Assembly: GCA_020029615.1 (NCBI GenBank) | Contig: JAIBJO010000011.1 | Location: 1 to 33,288, forward strand | DNA: 33,288 bases | From: Actinomycetota bacterium | GTDB lineage: Bacteria > Actinomycetota > Thermoleophilia > Gaiellales > Gaiellaceae | Direction of reading: 5' to 3' | Part shown: piece by piece, positions 1 to 8,146 of the stretch | How the letters are laid out: the number at the start of each line of letters is the position of its first letter | How positions within the stretch are numbered: position 1 is the stretch's first letter | Position numbers and translations under genes: made by a program | The notes under the pieces: model-generated | Seen by the model: the letters and a program-made list of their open reading frames with translations, nothing else | The model's database searches: none | Told to the model about the DNA's origin: nothing

Positions 1-693
1 CCAGGGCGCGAGACGGGCGAGGAGTACCTGCGTTTCCACGCTCGGCTCTACGGTCACTCGCGACCCAGCGCGCAGTCGGTCGCACGCACGCTGCTCGACA
101 AGGTGGGCCTGAGCGAGCGCGGGAAGTCCCTGATCGCGACGTACAGCCGAGGCATGCGCCAGCGCCTGGGCATAGCCCGCGCGGTCGTCAACGATCCGCA
201 GGTCGTCTTCCTCGACGAGCCGACGCTCGGGCTCGACCCGGCAGGCCAGCGGCAGATTCTCGCGACTGTTCGTGGCATCGCCTCCGAACGTGGGGCGGCC
301 GTGCTCCTGTGCTCCCACCTCCTCGCCGAAGTCGAGGAGAACTGCTCGCGCGTCATGATCCTCAACCGAGGGCACGTCGTGGCCCAGGGAACGGTCGCCG
401 AGGTCGTCCGTCAGGCTGCGGCGCCGAGAAGCATCCGGCTCCAGGTCACGGGCGAGCATGCGGAACGCGCTGTCACCACCCTCGGCGGCACGACGGGGGT
501 CGACCATGTCGAGCGATCCGACGGCCACGGCGGGTGGCTGAAGGTCGAGTTCTCGCCGACTGCCGAGGTCGGGGAGGCACAGCTCGACGTCGTCCTACGG
601 CGACTCCTCGACGCGGGAGTCGAGCTCCGCTCCTTCGAGCTCGAGGGCGCGCGGCTCAGCGACGCCTTCTTGGCCATGACCGAGGCCGGCTGA
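1..693 (+). CDS. ABC-2 type transporter ATP-binding protein, 5' truncated by window edge
   Basis: The reading frame is open from base 1, so the N-terminus, including Walker A, lies outside the window; 230 codons are visible. The visible part begins in the helical subdomain (EEYLRFHARLYG). The ABC signature YSRGMRQRLGIARA follows at about codons 48-61, then Walker B VVFLDEP with the D-loop TLGLDP at about 68-80, and an H-loop histidine (LLCSHLL) near 105. The C-terminal extension (RGHVVAQGTVAEV onward) is typical of NatA/CcmA-like ATPases of ABC-2 exporters. It should hydrolyse ATP on the cytoplasmic face to drive the permease encoded 2 nt downstream, with which it is surely co-transcribed. 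The substrate cannot be told from sequence. An ATG inside the frame at 103 is not the start, because the conserved helical domain lies upstream of it. Confidence 0.93.
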   Translation, partial: PGRETGEEYLRFHARLYGHSRPSAQSVARTLLDKVGLSERGKSLIATYSRGMRQRLGIARAVVNDPQVVFLDEPTLGLDPAGQRQILATVRGIASERGAAVLLCSHLLAEVEENCSRVMILNRGHVVAQGTVAEVVRQAAAPRSIRLQVTGEHAERAVTTLGGTTGVDHVERSDGHGGWLKVEFSPTAEVGEAQLDVVLRRLLDAGVELRSFELEGARLSDAFLAMTEAG

Positions 694-695
694 CG

Positions 696-1514
696 ATGAA
701 CGAGCTCGCGCATCCGGCACAGCCGACATCGTCGAGGTCGACGCCCGGCTGGCTCGTCGTCCTCCAGCAGGAGACCCGCGACCTCTGGCTGGGCGGGCGA
801 GGACTGGTCCTGAGCTTCGCATTCAGCCTGCTCGTCGGGATAATCGCCTACCTCGTCGCGACCAATACCGATCTCAACTTCCTCGAGCAGCGCGAGTCGA
901 CGAGCTTGACCCTGCAGGTGGCAATCGCGGTCGGTGGGATGCTGACGCTCCTCGTAGCCGCCGACTCCGTGAGCGGCGAGCGCGAACGCGGGACGCTCGA
1001 GACCCTGCTCTTGACTCCGGTCTCACGGCGAGGGATCGCCGCCGGCAAGCTGCTTGCCGCCCTCTCCCTCTGGTTCGCGGCGTTCCTCATCACCATCCCG
1101 TACGTGTGGTTCCTCGGCCACGGAGTGGGCATCGTCGACGAGACACTCGTCGCGGGATTCGGCGTGGGGACCCTGATCGCGGTCTTCCTCGCCTCGCTGG
1201 GCCTCCTGGTCAGCTGCTTCGTCGCCTCGAACCGGGTCAGCCTCTCGTTGAGCCTGTTCGTGCTCCTCGCCCTCCTCGCCCCGACGCAGCTTCCCGCCGG
1301 GGCGCAACAGGCATGGGCGGGCGACCTGCTCCTGCGCGTCAACCCGCTCACGGCGGGCGAGCGCTACGTGAGCAAGATCGTCGTCTCGGGACACGACTGG
1401 AGCGACGACGTCTCATGGCTTCTGTCGCCCGTGATCGGCGCGGCCGTCTTCGGAACGGCAGCAGTCCTCGTCGGCGGCCGGTACATCCGTCTTCGAGGAG
1501 GCGTCTCCGGATGA
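696..1514 (+). CDS. ABC-2 type transporter permease
   Basis: The product has 272 residues and starts at the ATG 2 nt after the ATPase stop. The open frame extends further upstream, but that part overlaps the ATPase and is not hydrophobic. About six membrane segments can be read, near residues 35-54, 73-90, 116-137, 147-170, 176-196 and 243-264. The loop after the second segment carries SGERERGTLETLLLTPVSR, the hallmark cytoplasmic loop of ABC-2 permeases (NatB/ABC2_membrane families) that contacts the ATPase. It should form the membrane pore of the exporter with the ATPase encoded at 1-693. Its stop overlaps the next ATG (ATGA), so the three genes form one translationally coupled operon. The exported substrate is unknown. 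Confidence 0.92.
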   Translation: MNELAHPAQPTSSRSTPGWLVVLQQETRDLWLGGRGLVLSFAFSLLVGIIAYLVATNTDLNFLEQRESTSLTLQVAIAVGGMLTLLVAADSVSGERERGTLETLLLTPVSRRGIAAGKLLAALSLWFAAFLITIPYVWFLGHGVGIVDETLVAGFGVGTLIAVFLASLGLLVSCFVASNRVSLSLSLFVLLALLAPTQLPAGAQQAWAGDLLLRVNPLTAGERYVSKIVVSGHDWSDDVSWLLSPVIGAAVFGTAAVLVGGRYIRLRGGVSG

Positions 1515-2065
1515 TCCGACGCGGAGTCGCGGCCCTGACGCCGGTCGTCATCCTCGCCATGTCGATGGCGCCGGCCTCGATCGCCCAGCAGTCACAGACG
1601 GTGACCGCCCAGCCACAGAGCGTCTCCGTGACCGTGGCACCCGAGCGGATCGCTACCGAGCTCGGTGGCAAGTTCGCCTTCACGTCGACGATCACGAACA
1701 ACGGCGCAACCGACGCGCAGGGGCTGATCGCCCATCTGAACGTGCTCAGCCTGCGGAACGGCGTCTACGTCGACCCCGAGGACTGGTCGTCGAATCGCAC
1801 GCGGTACCTCGACCCGATTCCACCCGGCCAGTCACTAACCATCACCTGGCGCATGCAGGCCGTGAACGACGGCGACTTCGGCATCTACGTCGCCGTGCTC
1901 TCCGAGAGCGGCACACCGGTGCCGCCGGTGACAGGCCCGACCATACGTCTGGACGTGGCCGAGAGGATGACCCTGAACGCGGGCGGCATCGTCCCGCTCG
2001 TCCTCGGCATCCCGGCGGCACTCGGGCTGTTGGCGCTCGCCGTCCGGCTCCGCCGCCGCGGGTAA
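1511..2065 (+). CDS. exported protein with Ig-like domain and C-terminal membrane anchor
   Basis: The product has 184 residues; its ATG overlaps the permease stop in an ATGA junction. An N-terminal signal peptide (positive MIRR, then a hydrophobic stretch ending in ASIAQQ, about residues 1-26) precedes a region of beta character with phrases such as TSTITNNGATDAQG and IPPGQSLTITWRM. These resemble CARDB/NEW3-type Ig-like folds. A hydrophobic segment near 158-178 followed by RLRRRG looks like a membrane anchor with a positive cytoplasmic tail. The likely topology is a single extracytoplasmic beta-sandwich tethered to the membrane beside the ABC exporter. The operon position suggests an accessory or stabilising role, but no specific function is recognised. 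Confidence 0.8.
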   Translation: MIRRGVAALTPVVILAMSMAPASIAQQSQTVTAQPQSVSVTVAPERIATELGGKFAFTSTITNNGATDAQGLIAHLNVLSLRNGVYVDPEDWSSNRTRYLDPIPPGQSLTITWRMQAVNDGDFGIYVAVLSESGTPVPPVTGPTIRLDVAERMTLNAGGIVPLVLGIPAALGLLALAVRLRRRG

Positions 2066-2092
2066 CCGTCCCGGGGACCGCAGGGGCTCGTC

Positions 2093-3232
2093 TCAGCGGC
2101 AATCGCCGGCGCCAGTGTCCGAGTAGCCTCCGGACACGGGGACGAACCGCCAGTCGTACCCCGCCGGGCGAAGCGTGAGTTGGAGCACACCGAGGACGCG
2201 CGACTGCCCGGCCTCACGGCGCTCGTCGCGCGAAAGCGCGTACAGGCTGCGGCCCCCCGTCCCGACGACGAACTCACGAATCCCCCCTGCCGGAGCCGGT
2301 GCCCCGTCCGGAGTCAACCGCTCATAGCGTTGATAGTTGTGGTCGTGGCCGTTGAGGACGACCTCTGCCTTCGCCGCGTAGAGCAGTCGCCACACCGGGG
2401 TCGTGTACGTGAAGTCGTCGTACTTGCCCGCCGTGAACCGCGGCTTGTGCCAGTAGGCAAGCGTGCAGCGGGCCGTGGAGGACGCGAGGTCGCTCCGAAG
2501 CCACTCGTACTGTGCAGAGCCCTCGGCCATCGAGATCTCCGAGTTGAGCGAGATCAGGTGCCACCCTCCGAGGTCGAACGAGTAGTACGGCGCCGGAGCT
2601 CGAGGCCCGAAGTAGCCGAAATACCCCGATGCGCCCTCCGTGTGGTAGTCGTGGTTGCCGGGGCTCGGGCGGGTTCGCGCCCGGTGAGGACCCCACGTCG
2701 GCTCGTAGTAAGAGTGGAACTCGGAGAGAGCACCGTCCGGGTAGGCGTTGTCGCCGAGCGTGAGGACGACACTCGGCGCGATCCTGTCGAGCACCGACGC
2801 CGTCTGGTCGTCCCCGTCGCCCTGCCCCGCGATGTCGCCGGCGGCGGCTACGACGAAGGTCCGGACGGGAGGAGCCGGTCGGTCGACTGCCTCGCAGTTC
2901 GACGCGATCTGATCCTTCTTGTCGACGACCGCCTGGTCGCGACCGGAACCGCAGCGGACGGTGTCCCGCTCGTCGTCACGTGCGAGCAGCCGATCGTTCC
3001 CGGCCGCTCCCTCGAGGAGGTCGCGTCCCGGACCGCCGACGAGGAGATCGTTCCCGTCGAGACCGTACAGGCGGTCGTGCCCGCCCTTCCCGTAGAGCTT
3101 GTCGCTGCGGTCGGTGCCGCGAAGGACATCGGGGCCGTTCGTCCCCGTGACACTCTTGGCGGTGGCCGGGATCACGATCACGAGCCCCGCCAGGAGCGCC
3201 GCGGCAAGCAGCCGAACGTCGAGGCGCCTCAC
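2093..3232 (-). CDS. secreted metallophosphoesterase with N-terminal RTX-type calcium-binding repeats
   Basis: I place the start at the GTG at 3232, preceded by GGAGAG with 7-nt spacing; it gives MRRLDVRLLAAALLAG, a clean signal peptide. The frame extends to a GTG at 3277, but that adds an arginine-rich stretch before the signal. The mature protein (379 residues with signal) has glycine/aspartate nonapeptide-like repeats at about 31-82 (GPDVLRGTD, GHDRLYGLDGNDLL, GPGRDLLEG, GNDRL), typical of hemolysin-type Ca2+ binding. The calcineurin-like phosphoesterase domain then shows every metal motif: AGDI (132-135), GDN (160-162), GNHD (192-195), WHKP (261-264) and GHDH (295-298). This order matches purple-acid-phosphatase-like enzymes that act outside the cell on phosphomonoesters or diesters. 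It is convergent with the exporter operon, with a 27-nt gap. The substrate is unknown. Confidence 0.92.
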   Translation of the reverse strand: MRRLDVRLLAAALLAGLVIVIPATAKSVTGTNGPDVLRGTDRSDKLYGKGGHDRLYGLDGNDLLVGGPGRDLLEGAAGNDRLLARDDERDTVRCGSGRDQAVVDKKDQIASNCEAVDRPAPPVRTFVVAAAGDIAGQGDGDDQTASVLDRIAPSVVLTLGDNAYPDGALSEFHSYYEPTWGPHRARTRPSPGNHDYHTEGASGYFGYFGPRAPAPYYSFDLGGWHLISLNSEISMAEGSAQYEWLRSDLASSTARCTLAYWHKPRFTAGKYDDFTYTTPVWRLLYAAKAEVVLNGHDHNYQRYERLTPDGAPAPAGGIREFVVGTGGRSLYALSRDERREAGQSRVLGVLQLTLRPAGYDWRFVPVSGGYSDTGAGDCR

Positions 3233-3320
3233 TCGAGCTCTCCCCACTCCACGTATTCGAGAGCGTATCCGGGACACCGACGGAGAACTCGATGGACCTG
3301 TGGCCTCTCAGCCTGAGCGT

Positions 3321-3354
3321 GGTCGGCGCCCGACCTTTCGGTCGGGCGCCGGCC
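3321..3354 (-). terminator. strong GC-rich hairpin, probable terminator of the DUF1996 gene
   Basis: GGTCGGCGCCCGACC, loop TTTC, GGTCGGGCGCCGGCC: a 15-bp stem with a single G-U wobble, the inner 11 bp being perfect. It lies 60 nt past the stop of the gene at 3414-4247 and before the start of the phosphoesterase gene. There is no T-run on either strand, so it would be a U-less hairpin of the kind common in actinobacteria. Confidence 0.6.
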
Positions 3355-3369
3355 CCGTCAGGGCCTTCA

Positions 3370-3400
3370 CCAGGCTCGGGGGGGTTAGGGGGGAGCCTGG
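3370..3400 (-). terminator. second hairpin directly after the DUF1996 stop codon
   Basis: CCAGGCTC (3370-3377) pairs with GAGCCTGG (3393-3400) around a 15-nt loop that is G-rich on the + strand (two runs of G) and C-rich on the - strand. It begins 14 nt after the stop at 3414. It may work with the stronger hairpin at 3321-3354. The G-runs on the + strand are notable, but that strand is not the transcribed sense here. Confidence 0.35.
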
Positions 3401-3413
3401 GAAAGCCTCCTGG

Positions 3414-4247
3414 CTAACCGCTCACCTGACCACAGCTCTTGCCTGCTCGCAGGCAGGAGCTGACGAGCGATTCCAGCTTTGACTGCTGCCATGTGTTCCA
3501 GAAGTCGGCATGGGGCGTCAACGTCCCGTCGGACAGCTTGTAGCCCGAGCCACTTGCGCCGGGTGGGAACCGGACGTGCAGGAAGATCTCGGGAACCTTC
3601 ACCGGATGCGACGACGGGCAACTCGAGCCCGTCGGGTAGGTGACGTGGCTTCGATGGTTCGACGAGTCGGTGGTGACTCCGTTCCAGCAGTTCGGGAACT
3701 TGACGTGCAGCACCATGATCCCCGACCCGCAGCTGACGGGCGTGGCCTGCATGTTCGAGGCATCCTGCTCGCAGCTCCAGCCGACGTTCGGCGGACCGGT
3801 GCCCACTCCACCGGCGATGAGGCGGAAGTCGGGCGGGAATGCCGTCGTCGTCCCGTACTTCACCGGGTTGTTCCGGTAGTAGACGAGCGCCCTCCTGGGC
3901 GTCACGTACGAGCCGTTCGGCGCGACCAGCGTCGGGACCCAGTAGCCGGCGGTGTCCCCGGAGAACGCGCACGTCGTTCCTGCGGCGTTCGCCGACGCGT
4001 ACGTCGAGTTGGAGTCCACCGAGCGGTTGCCCAGGAAATCGTGCATGTGCGCCGAGGGAGTTCCCGACGGCCCGGGAGCGACGATCGGGTCGACCTGCTT
4101 CCGATGCGAGAACGGACAGTTCACGATGAACAGGGCCTTGGCGGTTTCGGTCGACGGCGGCGGGTAGGTCGCCGCCGTTGAGGCGAGGGCGACCGAGACG
4201 CCGGCCGTGAGCAGTGCTAGCGCAGCAAGCGTGAGCTTGAGCTTCAT
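3414..4247 (-). CDS. secreted DUF1996 domain protein
   Basis: The product has 277 residues. The start is the ATG at 4247, fixed by a near-perfect Shine-Dalgarno AAAGGAGGT 5 nt upstream; the longer open frame to 4421 adds an implausible arginine-rich leader. A signal peptide (MKLKLTLAALALLTAG...ALA, about 1-23) is followed by the family hallmark: FIVNCPFSH (C44, H48), a DP pair at 53-54, and SAHMHDFLGN (H67, H69). This matches DUF1996, known from fungi and actinobacteria and of unknown biochemical function. Later cysteines (C93 and several between about 145 and 275, including SCEQD, CSSHP-like and the C-terminal CLRAGKSCGQ) suggest disulfides outside the cell. It stands alone between the phosphoesterase and a divergent sulfotransferase gene and is probably monocistronic, ending in hairpins. 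I infer a cell-wall or surface polysaccharide-related role only from family habit. Confidence 0.88.
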   Translation of the reverse strand: MKLKLTLAALALLTAGVSVALASTAATYPPPSTETAKALFIVNCPFSHRKQVDPIVAPGPSGTPSAHMHDFLGNRSVDSNSTYASANAAGTTCAFSGDTAGYWVPTLVAPNGSYVTPRRALVYYRNNPVKYGTTTAFPPDFRLIAGGVGTGPPNVGWSCEQDASNMQATPVSCGSGIMVLHVKFPNCWNGVTTDSSNHRSHVTYPTGSSCPSSHPVKVPEIFLHVRFPPGASGSGYKLSDGTLTPHADFWNTWQQSKLESLVSSCLRAGKSCGQVSG

Positions 4248-4252
4248 GTCTG

Positions 4253-4261
4253 ACCTCCTTT
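4253..4261 (-). promoter_or_regulatory. ribosome binding site of the DUF1996 gene
   Basis: AAAGGAGGT on the - strand, 5 nt before ATG at 4247. It is the strongest Shine-Dalgarno in the window and decides the start. Confidence 0.85.
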
Positions 4262-4607
4262 GCTGAGCGGTGTTGCGGTTCACCGCCCGACGTTTGACGT
4301 CGGCGGTGCCGGCGCTGCTCGTGAGGCAAACACCTCGGATTGGGTACTTCCTTCGGCTAGCTCGTTCGAGCCGCGTCCACCGAATAACCCACGACGCAAC
4401 ACCCCGCAGGAGCCTCCCCAAGCCCCTCCGTCAGTCGCTGTCAGTTGTCCGGCGACCGTACTACCCCACCGCGCACCGGTTGTCAGGCTTTGCGAACTCC
4501 TTACAGATGACACACAAACGCCATACCGGATTTCCGCAACGTGCGGGCAACTCTGCGCGTTTCGAGATTCGTTCGAGTCTCGCCGCGTTCTGCGTATCGT
4601 CTGGTGT
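4262..4607. other. intergenic region between divergent genes, with a bulged hairpin and a weak promoter candidate
   Basis: About 350 bp with no convincing gene; the open frames through it have no start/SD or family signal. At 4281-4308 CACCGCCCGACGT and ACGTCGGCGGTG pair into a 12-bp stem with one bulged C and a 3-nt loop, lying about 35 nt upstream of the DUF1996 start in its mRNA leader. Toward the + strand sulfotransferase gene, TTGTCA (4480-4485) and TACAGA (4502-4507), spaced 16 bp, are a weak promoter candidate. I could not match the leader to any riboswitch consensus I know. Confidence 0.4.
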
Positions 4608-5369
4608 GTGCGATCGACGCCTCCCGACGGCACCCACTTCGTGGTCTTCACCACCCAGCGCAACGGCTCGACGTGGCTGATGAGCGTCCTCAACGGGCTC
4701 GACGGCGTGTCGGCGCAGGGCGAGCTGTTCCTCCCTAGACCGCGCTCGCCGGAGACGCGCTGGGACTCCGATTTCGCGCTTCCGCGCTACGTCGAGTCCA
4801 ATAGGCAGTATGGCCCGGTCCGACCGCTCTCGGTCTTCAAGTACCTGACCGCGCTCTATCGGCGCGGCGGGACGGTCGGCTTCAAGCTCATGTACTCACA
4901 GCTCCGCCGCTACCCCGAGATCCTCCCGTACCTGGTGAAGAAACGAGTACGCGTCGTTCACCTGGTCCGCCGGAACCACCTCGACGTGCTGATCTCGTTC
5001 GCCGTCAAGCGGGAAATCGGCAAGGCTCACATCCTGTCGCCCGAGGATCGACCGTCCGAGGTGCGGGTCGAGCTCGACACGCGATCGCTGATGCGCGACA
5101 TGCGGAAGCTGGAGCTGAAGCACGCCGTGGGGCGTCTGGTGCTCAGGCTCGCGCGCCTGAACCACATCGAGGTGGCGTACGAGGACCTCGTGGCCGACCA
5201 CATGCAGTTCGTACACGTTCAGGAGTTCCTGGGTGTCCCGGCCGGCCAGGGCGTGCCACGGTCGAACATCCTGAAGACCAGGACAGCCGGGCATCAACAG
5301 GTCGTCGCAAACTACGACGACGTGCGCGCCGTGCTCCGTGGCTCGAGGTTCGAGCACATGCTCGAGTGA
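4608..5369 (+). CDS. sulfotransferase family protein
   Basis: The product is about 253 residues if translation starts at the GTG at 4608; no good Shine-Dalgarno is visible and the open frame continues far upstream, so the start is uncertain. It must lie before the PAPS 5'-phosphosulfate loop, FTTQRNGSTWLMSVL (14-28), which carries the R-x-G-S-T-W pattern. The 3'-phosphate binding region is VVHLVRRNHLDVLISF (116-131), with R121/R122 and S130. The enzyme should transfer sulfate from PAPS to a hydroxyl or amino group, and the layout resembles Stf0/Sulfotransfer_1-3 proteins. It is the only + strand member of the sulfotransferase set here and is convergent with the next one (38-nt gap). The acceptor is unknown; the surrounding polysaccharide genes point to a glycan. 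Confidence 0.82.
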   Translation: MRSTPPDGTHFVVFTTQRNGSTWLMSVLNGLDGVSAQGELFLPRPRSPETRWDSDFALPRYVESNRQYGPVRPLSVFKYLTALYRRGGTVGFKLMYSQLRRYPEILPYLVKKRVRVVHLVRRNHLDVLISFAVKREIGKAHILSPEDRPSEVRVELDTRSLMRDMRKLELKHAVGRLVLRLARLNHIEVAYEDLVADHMQFVHVQEFLGVPAGQGVPRSNILKTRTAGHQQVVANYDDVRAVLRGSRFEHMLE

Positions 5370-5374
5370 GCCCG

Positions 5375-5397
5375 GCCTCGCAGTGAGCGCGCGAGGC
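5375..5397. terminator. hairpin between convergent sulfotransferase genes
   Basis: GCCTCGC (5375-5381) and GCGAGGC (5391-5397) form a 7-bp stem with a 9-nt loop in the 38-nt gap between two convergent stops. It is placed to serve both strands. No T-run is present. Confidence 0.4.
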
Positions 5398-5407
5398 GCG
5401 CCGTCGG

Positions 5408-6295
5408 CTACGAGCGGGCGGCGGGCAGCGGCTCGAACCAGCGCGAGAGATCACGGTCGATCAACTCACCGAGCCGAAGGATGTCCTCCCGGTAGTAGTC
5501 GAGGAGCGTCGCCCGGAGATCGGGCGGGAAGCTCGGGGCCGGCCTCAGGTTGCGTTGACGAAGCCGCTTGGCGGTCTTCTCCAGGGACGCCGGCAGCACG
5601 GCCTTCACGCCTCGGATCACCCTCGGCTGGTAGAGGATCCGGTTGAGAATGGCGCTCCGCGGAACGTTCGCCGGGTTGTGGCGGACGGTCGTGTCGGGAA
5701 CGAATCCGGTGTCGACGCCGACGAACGCGAAGAGATCGCGGAGGAGGTCCGACGGGCTCTCCGTGAACTCGTCGAAGAGATAGACCTTGATCTGCGTGCT
5801 GTCGAAGGCGTCGTAATACCGCTTCATCCGCTCGTAGTAGAAGCCCTCCTTCACGTGGCTCGAGTCGGCCGTCAGCTCGGTGTGCGCGTCGCCGACCGTC
5901 TCGCCGCGCCGCGTCCGCATGAGGAAGCCGGAGAACGCGCGATCGGCCGGGTTCCGAAGGCTCGCGACCAGCTTCACGCTCGGGATGGCACCGTGGATTC
6001 GGCGTGCCGCCGTGGGGCAGCGGAAATACTGAGGCGACACCTCGCCGACGGCCTGCTCGGTCGTGACCCCGTCGAAGAGCGTCTCGTACTCCTCGAGCAT
6101 CGTGACCTTGAAGTGCCGTAGGAGGGGCGGCTCGCCCTCGTCGTGCCAGCGCCAGTCCTTCGCGTCCTCGTAGCCGAAGTAGTTGGGTCCCTTGTCCGGG
6201 CACATGAAGACCTGTGGGTGTTGGTCGAGGTAGCGGTAGATCGACGTGGTTCCACCCTTGGCCACACCGATGACGATGAATGTCGGAAGCGTCAT
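5408..6295 (-). CDS. sulfotransferase (Sulfotransfer_1-like)
   Basis: The product has 295 residues; its ATG at 6295 follows GGAG at 7-nt spacing. The N-terminus MTLPTFIVIGVAKGGTTSIYRYL contains the PAPS 5'-phosphosulfate loop (KGGTTS, 13-18). The 3'-phosphate loop is LVASLRNPADRAFSGF (109-124) with R114 and S122, and a GEVSPQYF motif sits near 84-91. This arrangement is that of heparan-sulfate-type sulfotransferases widely used by bacteria for glycan sulfation. It lies 93 nt downstream of the flippase gene on the same strand and probably shares its transcript. It is homologous to the 277-residue sulfotransferase at 8147-8980 (same MTLPTF start, same SPQY motif) but is not a recent copy. The acceptor is unknown. 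Confidence 0.93.
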   Translation of the reverse strand: MTLPTFIVIGVAKGGTTSIYRYLDQHPQVFMCPDKGPNYFGYEDAKDWRWHDEGEPPLLRHFKVTMLEEYETLFDGVTTEQAVGEVSPQYFRCPTAARRIHGAIPSVKLVASLRNPADRAFSGFLMRTRRGETVGDAHTELTADSSHVKEGFYYERMKRYYDAFDSTQIKVYLFDEFTESPSDLLRDLFAFVGVDTGFVPDTTVRHNPANVPRSAILNRILYQPRVIRGVKAVLPASLEKTAKRLRQRNLRPAPSFPPDLRATLLDYYREDILRLGELIDRDLSRWFEPLPAARS

Positions 6296-6314
6296 TGTCC
6301 TTCTCCACGTCGGG

Positions 6315-6331
6315 CTCGCCGAAACGGCGAG
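6315..6331 (-). terminator. small hairpin between flippase and sulfotransferase genes
   Basis: CTCGCCG, loop AAA, CGGCGAG: a perfect 7-bp stem in the 93-nt gap. There is no T-run. It may be a weak attenuator or simply a structured leader for the downstream sulfotransferase. Confidence 0.25.
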
Positions 6332-6388
6332 GAAGCGCCGCTGCTACGCGTCACGCGTGTTCTACCAGCGCTTGCGGCAGGCCCCTCG

Positions 6389-7936
6389 TCATGACCGCCG
6401 CATCAGGAGCTTCTTCGGCCGGCCGAAGCCTCGAGAAGGAAGTGAACGCCCTACGAGGTCGCGAACCTCGTCGGCCAGCGGCGGCGCGGCCAGGCGTACC
6501 GTCACGTAGTAGACGGCGGAGCCCGCGGCGCCCGCGACCGTCAGGACGACGAACGCCCGAGAATCGTCGAGGAGGACGCGGAGGCCGAGCATCGTCGCCG
6601 CCGCGAGGATCGACCCCGCGACCGGCACGCGCAAGCTCCTCCAGTACTCCAGGAGCCCGATACCCACCAGCCGCCTGACACCCCAGTAGTAGAGCGGCGC
6701 GACGATCCAGCCGACGAACGTCGCAGCCACGGCGACGGCGACGAGGCCGTACTGGACCGCCACGAGGAACGCGGAGACCTTGAGAGCCGCTGTGATTCCC
6801 ACGATGACGAACAGCCACCCGGGCTTGCCGAGCGCCTTGATCGTCGTCCCGTTCAGATACGTGAGCACCTGGATGAGGCCGAAGAACGCCAGGATCTGCA
6901 TGACGGGGATGCTCTCGGCCCACTTGGGACCGAAGAACAGCTCCACGACCTGCGGCGCCAGCACCGCGGCGGCCAGGAAGACCGGGAACGCGACGAGAGC
7001 CGCGAACGACGTGCTCTTGTAGAACGCGCGACGCAGGCGGGCGGGCCTGTCCTGGAGCCGTGAGTAGAGCGGGAACGACACGCGGTCGATCAGGCTCGAG
7101 GTGACCTGGATGAGCACTCGCAGCATGCGGTACCCGATCGTGTAGAAGCCGAGCGCCGCGGGCCCCAGGAACGCTCCGATCAGGAGCTCGTCGGCCCTGC
7201 GGGTGAAGTAGATCAGGAGGCGAAAGCCGACGACGCTGCTCCCGAACGAGAGCAGCTGTCGGCAGTGGGAGTAGCTGAAAGCGAGCCGCGGGTGGAATCC
7301 CGTGACGCGCCACAGGACGAGTGTCCCTGTCGTCACCCCGACGAGGTTCTGGACGACGAGGCTCCACACCCCGAAGCCGAGCAGCGCCGCGGTGACCCCG
7401 AAGATGCTCCCCACCGTGATGGCCGCCAGGCTCCGCAGCGTGAGCGAGCGGAACTTCAGCTCGCGCGTCAGGAGGGCTCGTTGCACCAGACTCGAGCTTC
7501 CGATCGGGATCGCCAGCGCCAAAGCGGCGAGGACAGGGGCGAGCTCCTCCTCGCCGAGCACGCTCGCGATCGGCACTGCCAGCGCGACGAGGAGCAACGC
7601 CACCGCGAACGCGAACGCGAGCCCGGCCCAGAACGCCGCATCGAGATGTTCGCGCTCGAGCTCTTTTCGCTGGACGATGGCGTCGACCATGCCTTCCTCG
7701 GCGATAACGCCCGTGAAGCCGACGAAAACCGACGCGAGTGCGACGAGCCCGAAGTCAGCCGGCTCGAGAAGGCGGGCCAGGACGGCGAAGACGACGAAGA
7801 CCGCAAGCTGGCGGCCCCACGCCCCGGTCGCCGTCCAGAACACACCCTTCGCGGCGCGCGTTCGGAGGTCCGACGAGGCCTTCGGGTCGGCGTCGTCGAC
7901 GCCGCGCGTGACGTCGAACTCGTCTCCGTTGCTCAC
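6389..7936 (-). CDS. polysaccharide flippase, Wzx/WzxC-like (MOP superfamily)
   Basis: The product has 515 residues starting at a GTG (7936), with no strong Shine-Dalgarno. A polar N-terminus of about 30 residues precedes roughly 12-14 hydrophobic segments. The first pair reads KGVFWTATGAWGRQLAVFVV and ARLLEPADFGLVALASVFV, followed by GFTGVIAEEGMVDAIVQRK, the classic opening of the Polysacc_synt/WzxC family. Such proteins move undecaprenyl-linked oligosaccharide units across the cytoplasmic membrane. Its companions here fit a Wzx/Wzy-type pathway: an O-antigen ligase/polymerase-like protein, a Wzz-like protein, glycosyltransferases and sulfotransferases. The 210-nt region upstream (7937-8146) holds no gene. 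Function is confident at family level; the unit exported is unknown. Confidence 0.92.
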   Translation of the reverse strand: MSNGDEFDVTRGVDDADPKASSDLRTRAAKGVFWTATGAWGRQLAVFVVFAVLARLLEPADFGLVALASVFVGFTGVIAEEGMVDAIVQRKELEREHLDAAFWAGLAFAFAVALLLVALAVPIASVLGEEELAPVLAALALAIPIGSSSLVQRALLTRELKFRSLTLRSLAAITVGSIFGVTAALLGFGVWSLVVQNLVGVTTGTLVLWRVTGFHPRLAFSYSHCRQLLSFGSSVVGFRLLIYFTRRADELLIGAFLGPAALGFYTIGYRMLRVLIQVTSSLIDRVSFPLYSRLQDRPARLRRAFYKSTSFAALVAFPVFLAAAVLAPQVVELFFGPKWAESIPVMQILAFFGLIQVLTYLNGTTIKALGKPGWLFVIVGITAALKVSAFLVAVQYGLVAVAVAATFVGWIVAPLYYWGVRRLVGIGLLEYWRSLRVPVAGSILAAATMLGLRVLLDDSRAFVVLTVAGAAGSAVYYVTVRLAAPPLADEVRDLVGRSLPSRGFGRPKKLLMRRS

Positions 7937-8146
7937 GATCGTCGTCCGAACCGCGGATCTCGCTCACTGCGTGGCCGCATCGCGGGGTCGGGCGCATCCC
8001 GGACCGCGTCCGGGCCCGTCGAGATCGCGAGCTCGCCCTTCCTCCCCCACCCGTCCTCGTTCACTCTCCTCACCGTACCCGCGTCGCGACGAAATGGGCG
8101 GTCCACCGACGCCGTCGAAGCACGGCCGGGGCCGGCCCCAGTCGCC

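Noticed and set aside
8128-8139. GGGGCCGGCCCC palindrome after the sulfotransferase stop as a terminator
   Set aside because: No loop and no T-run; such short GC palindromes are expected by chance in this DNA.
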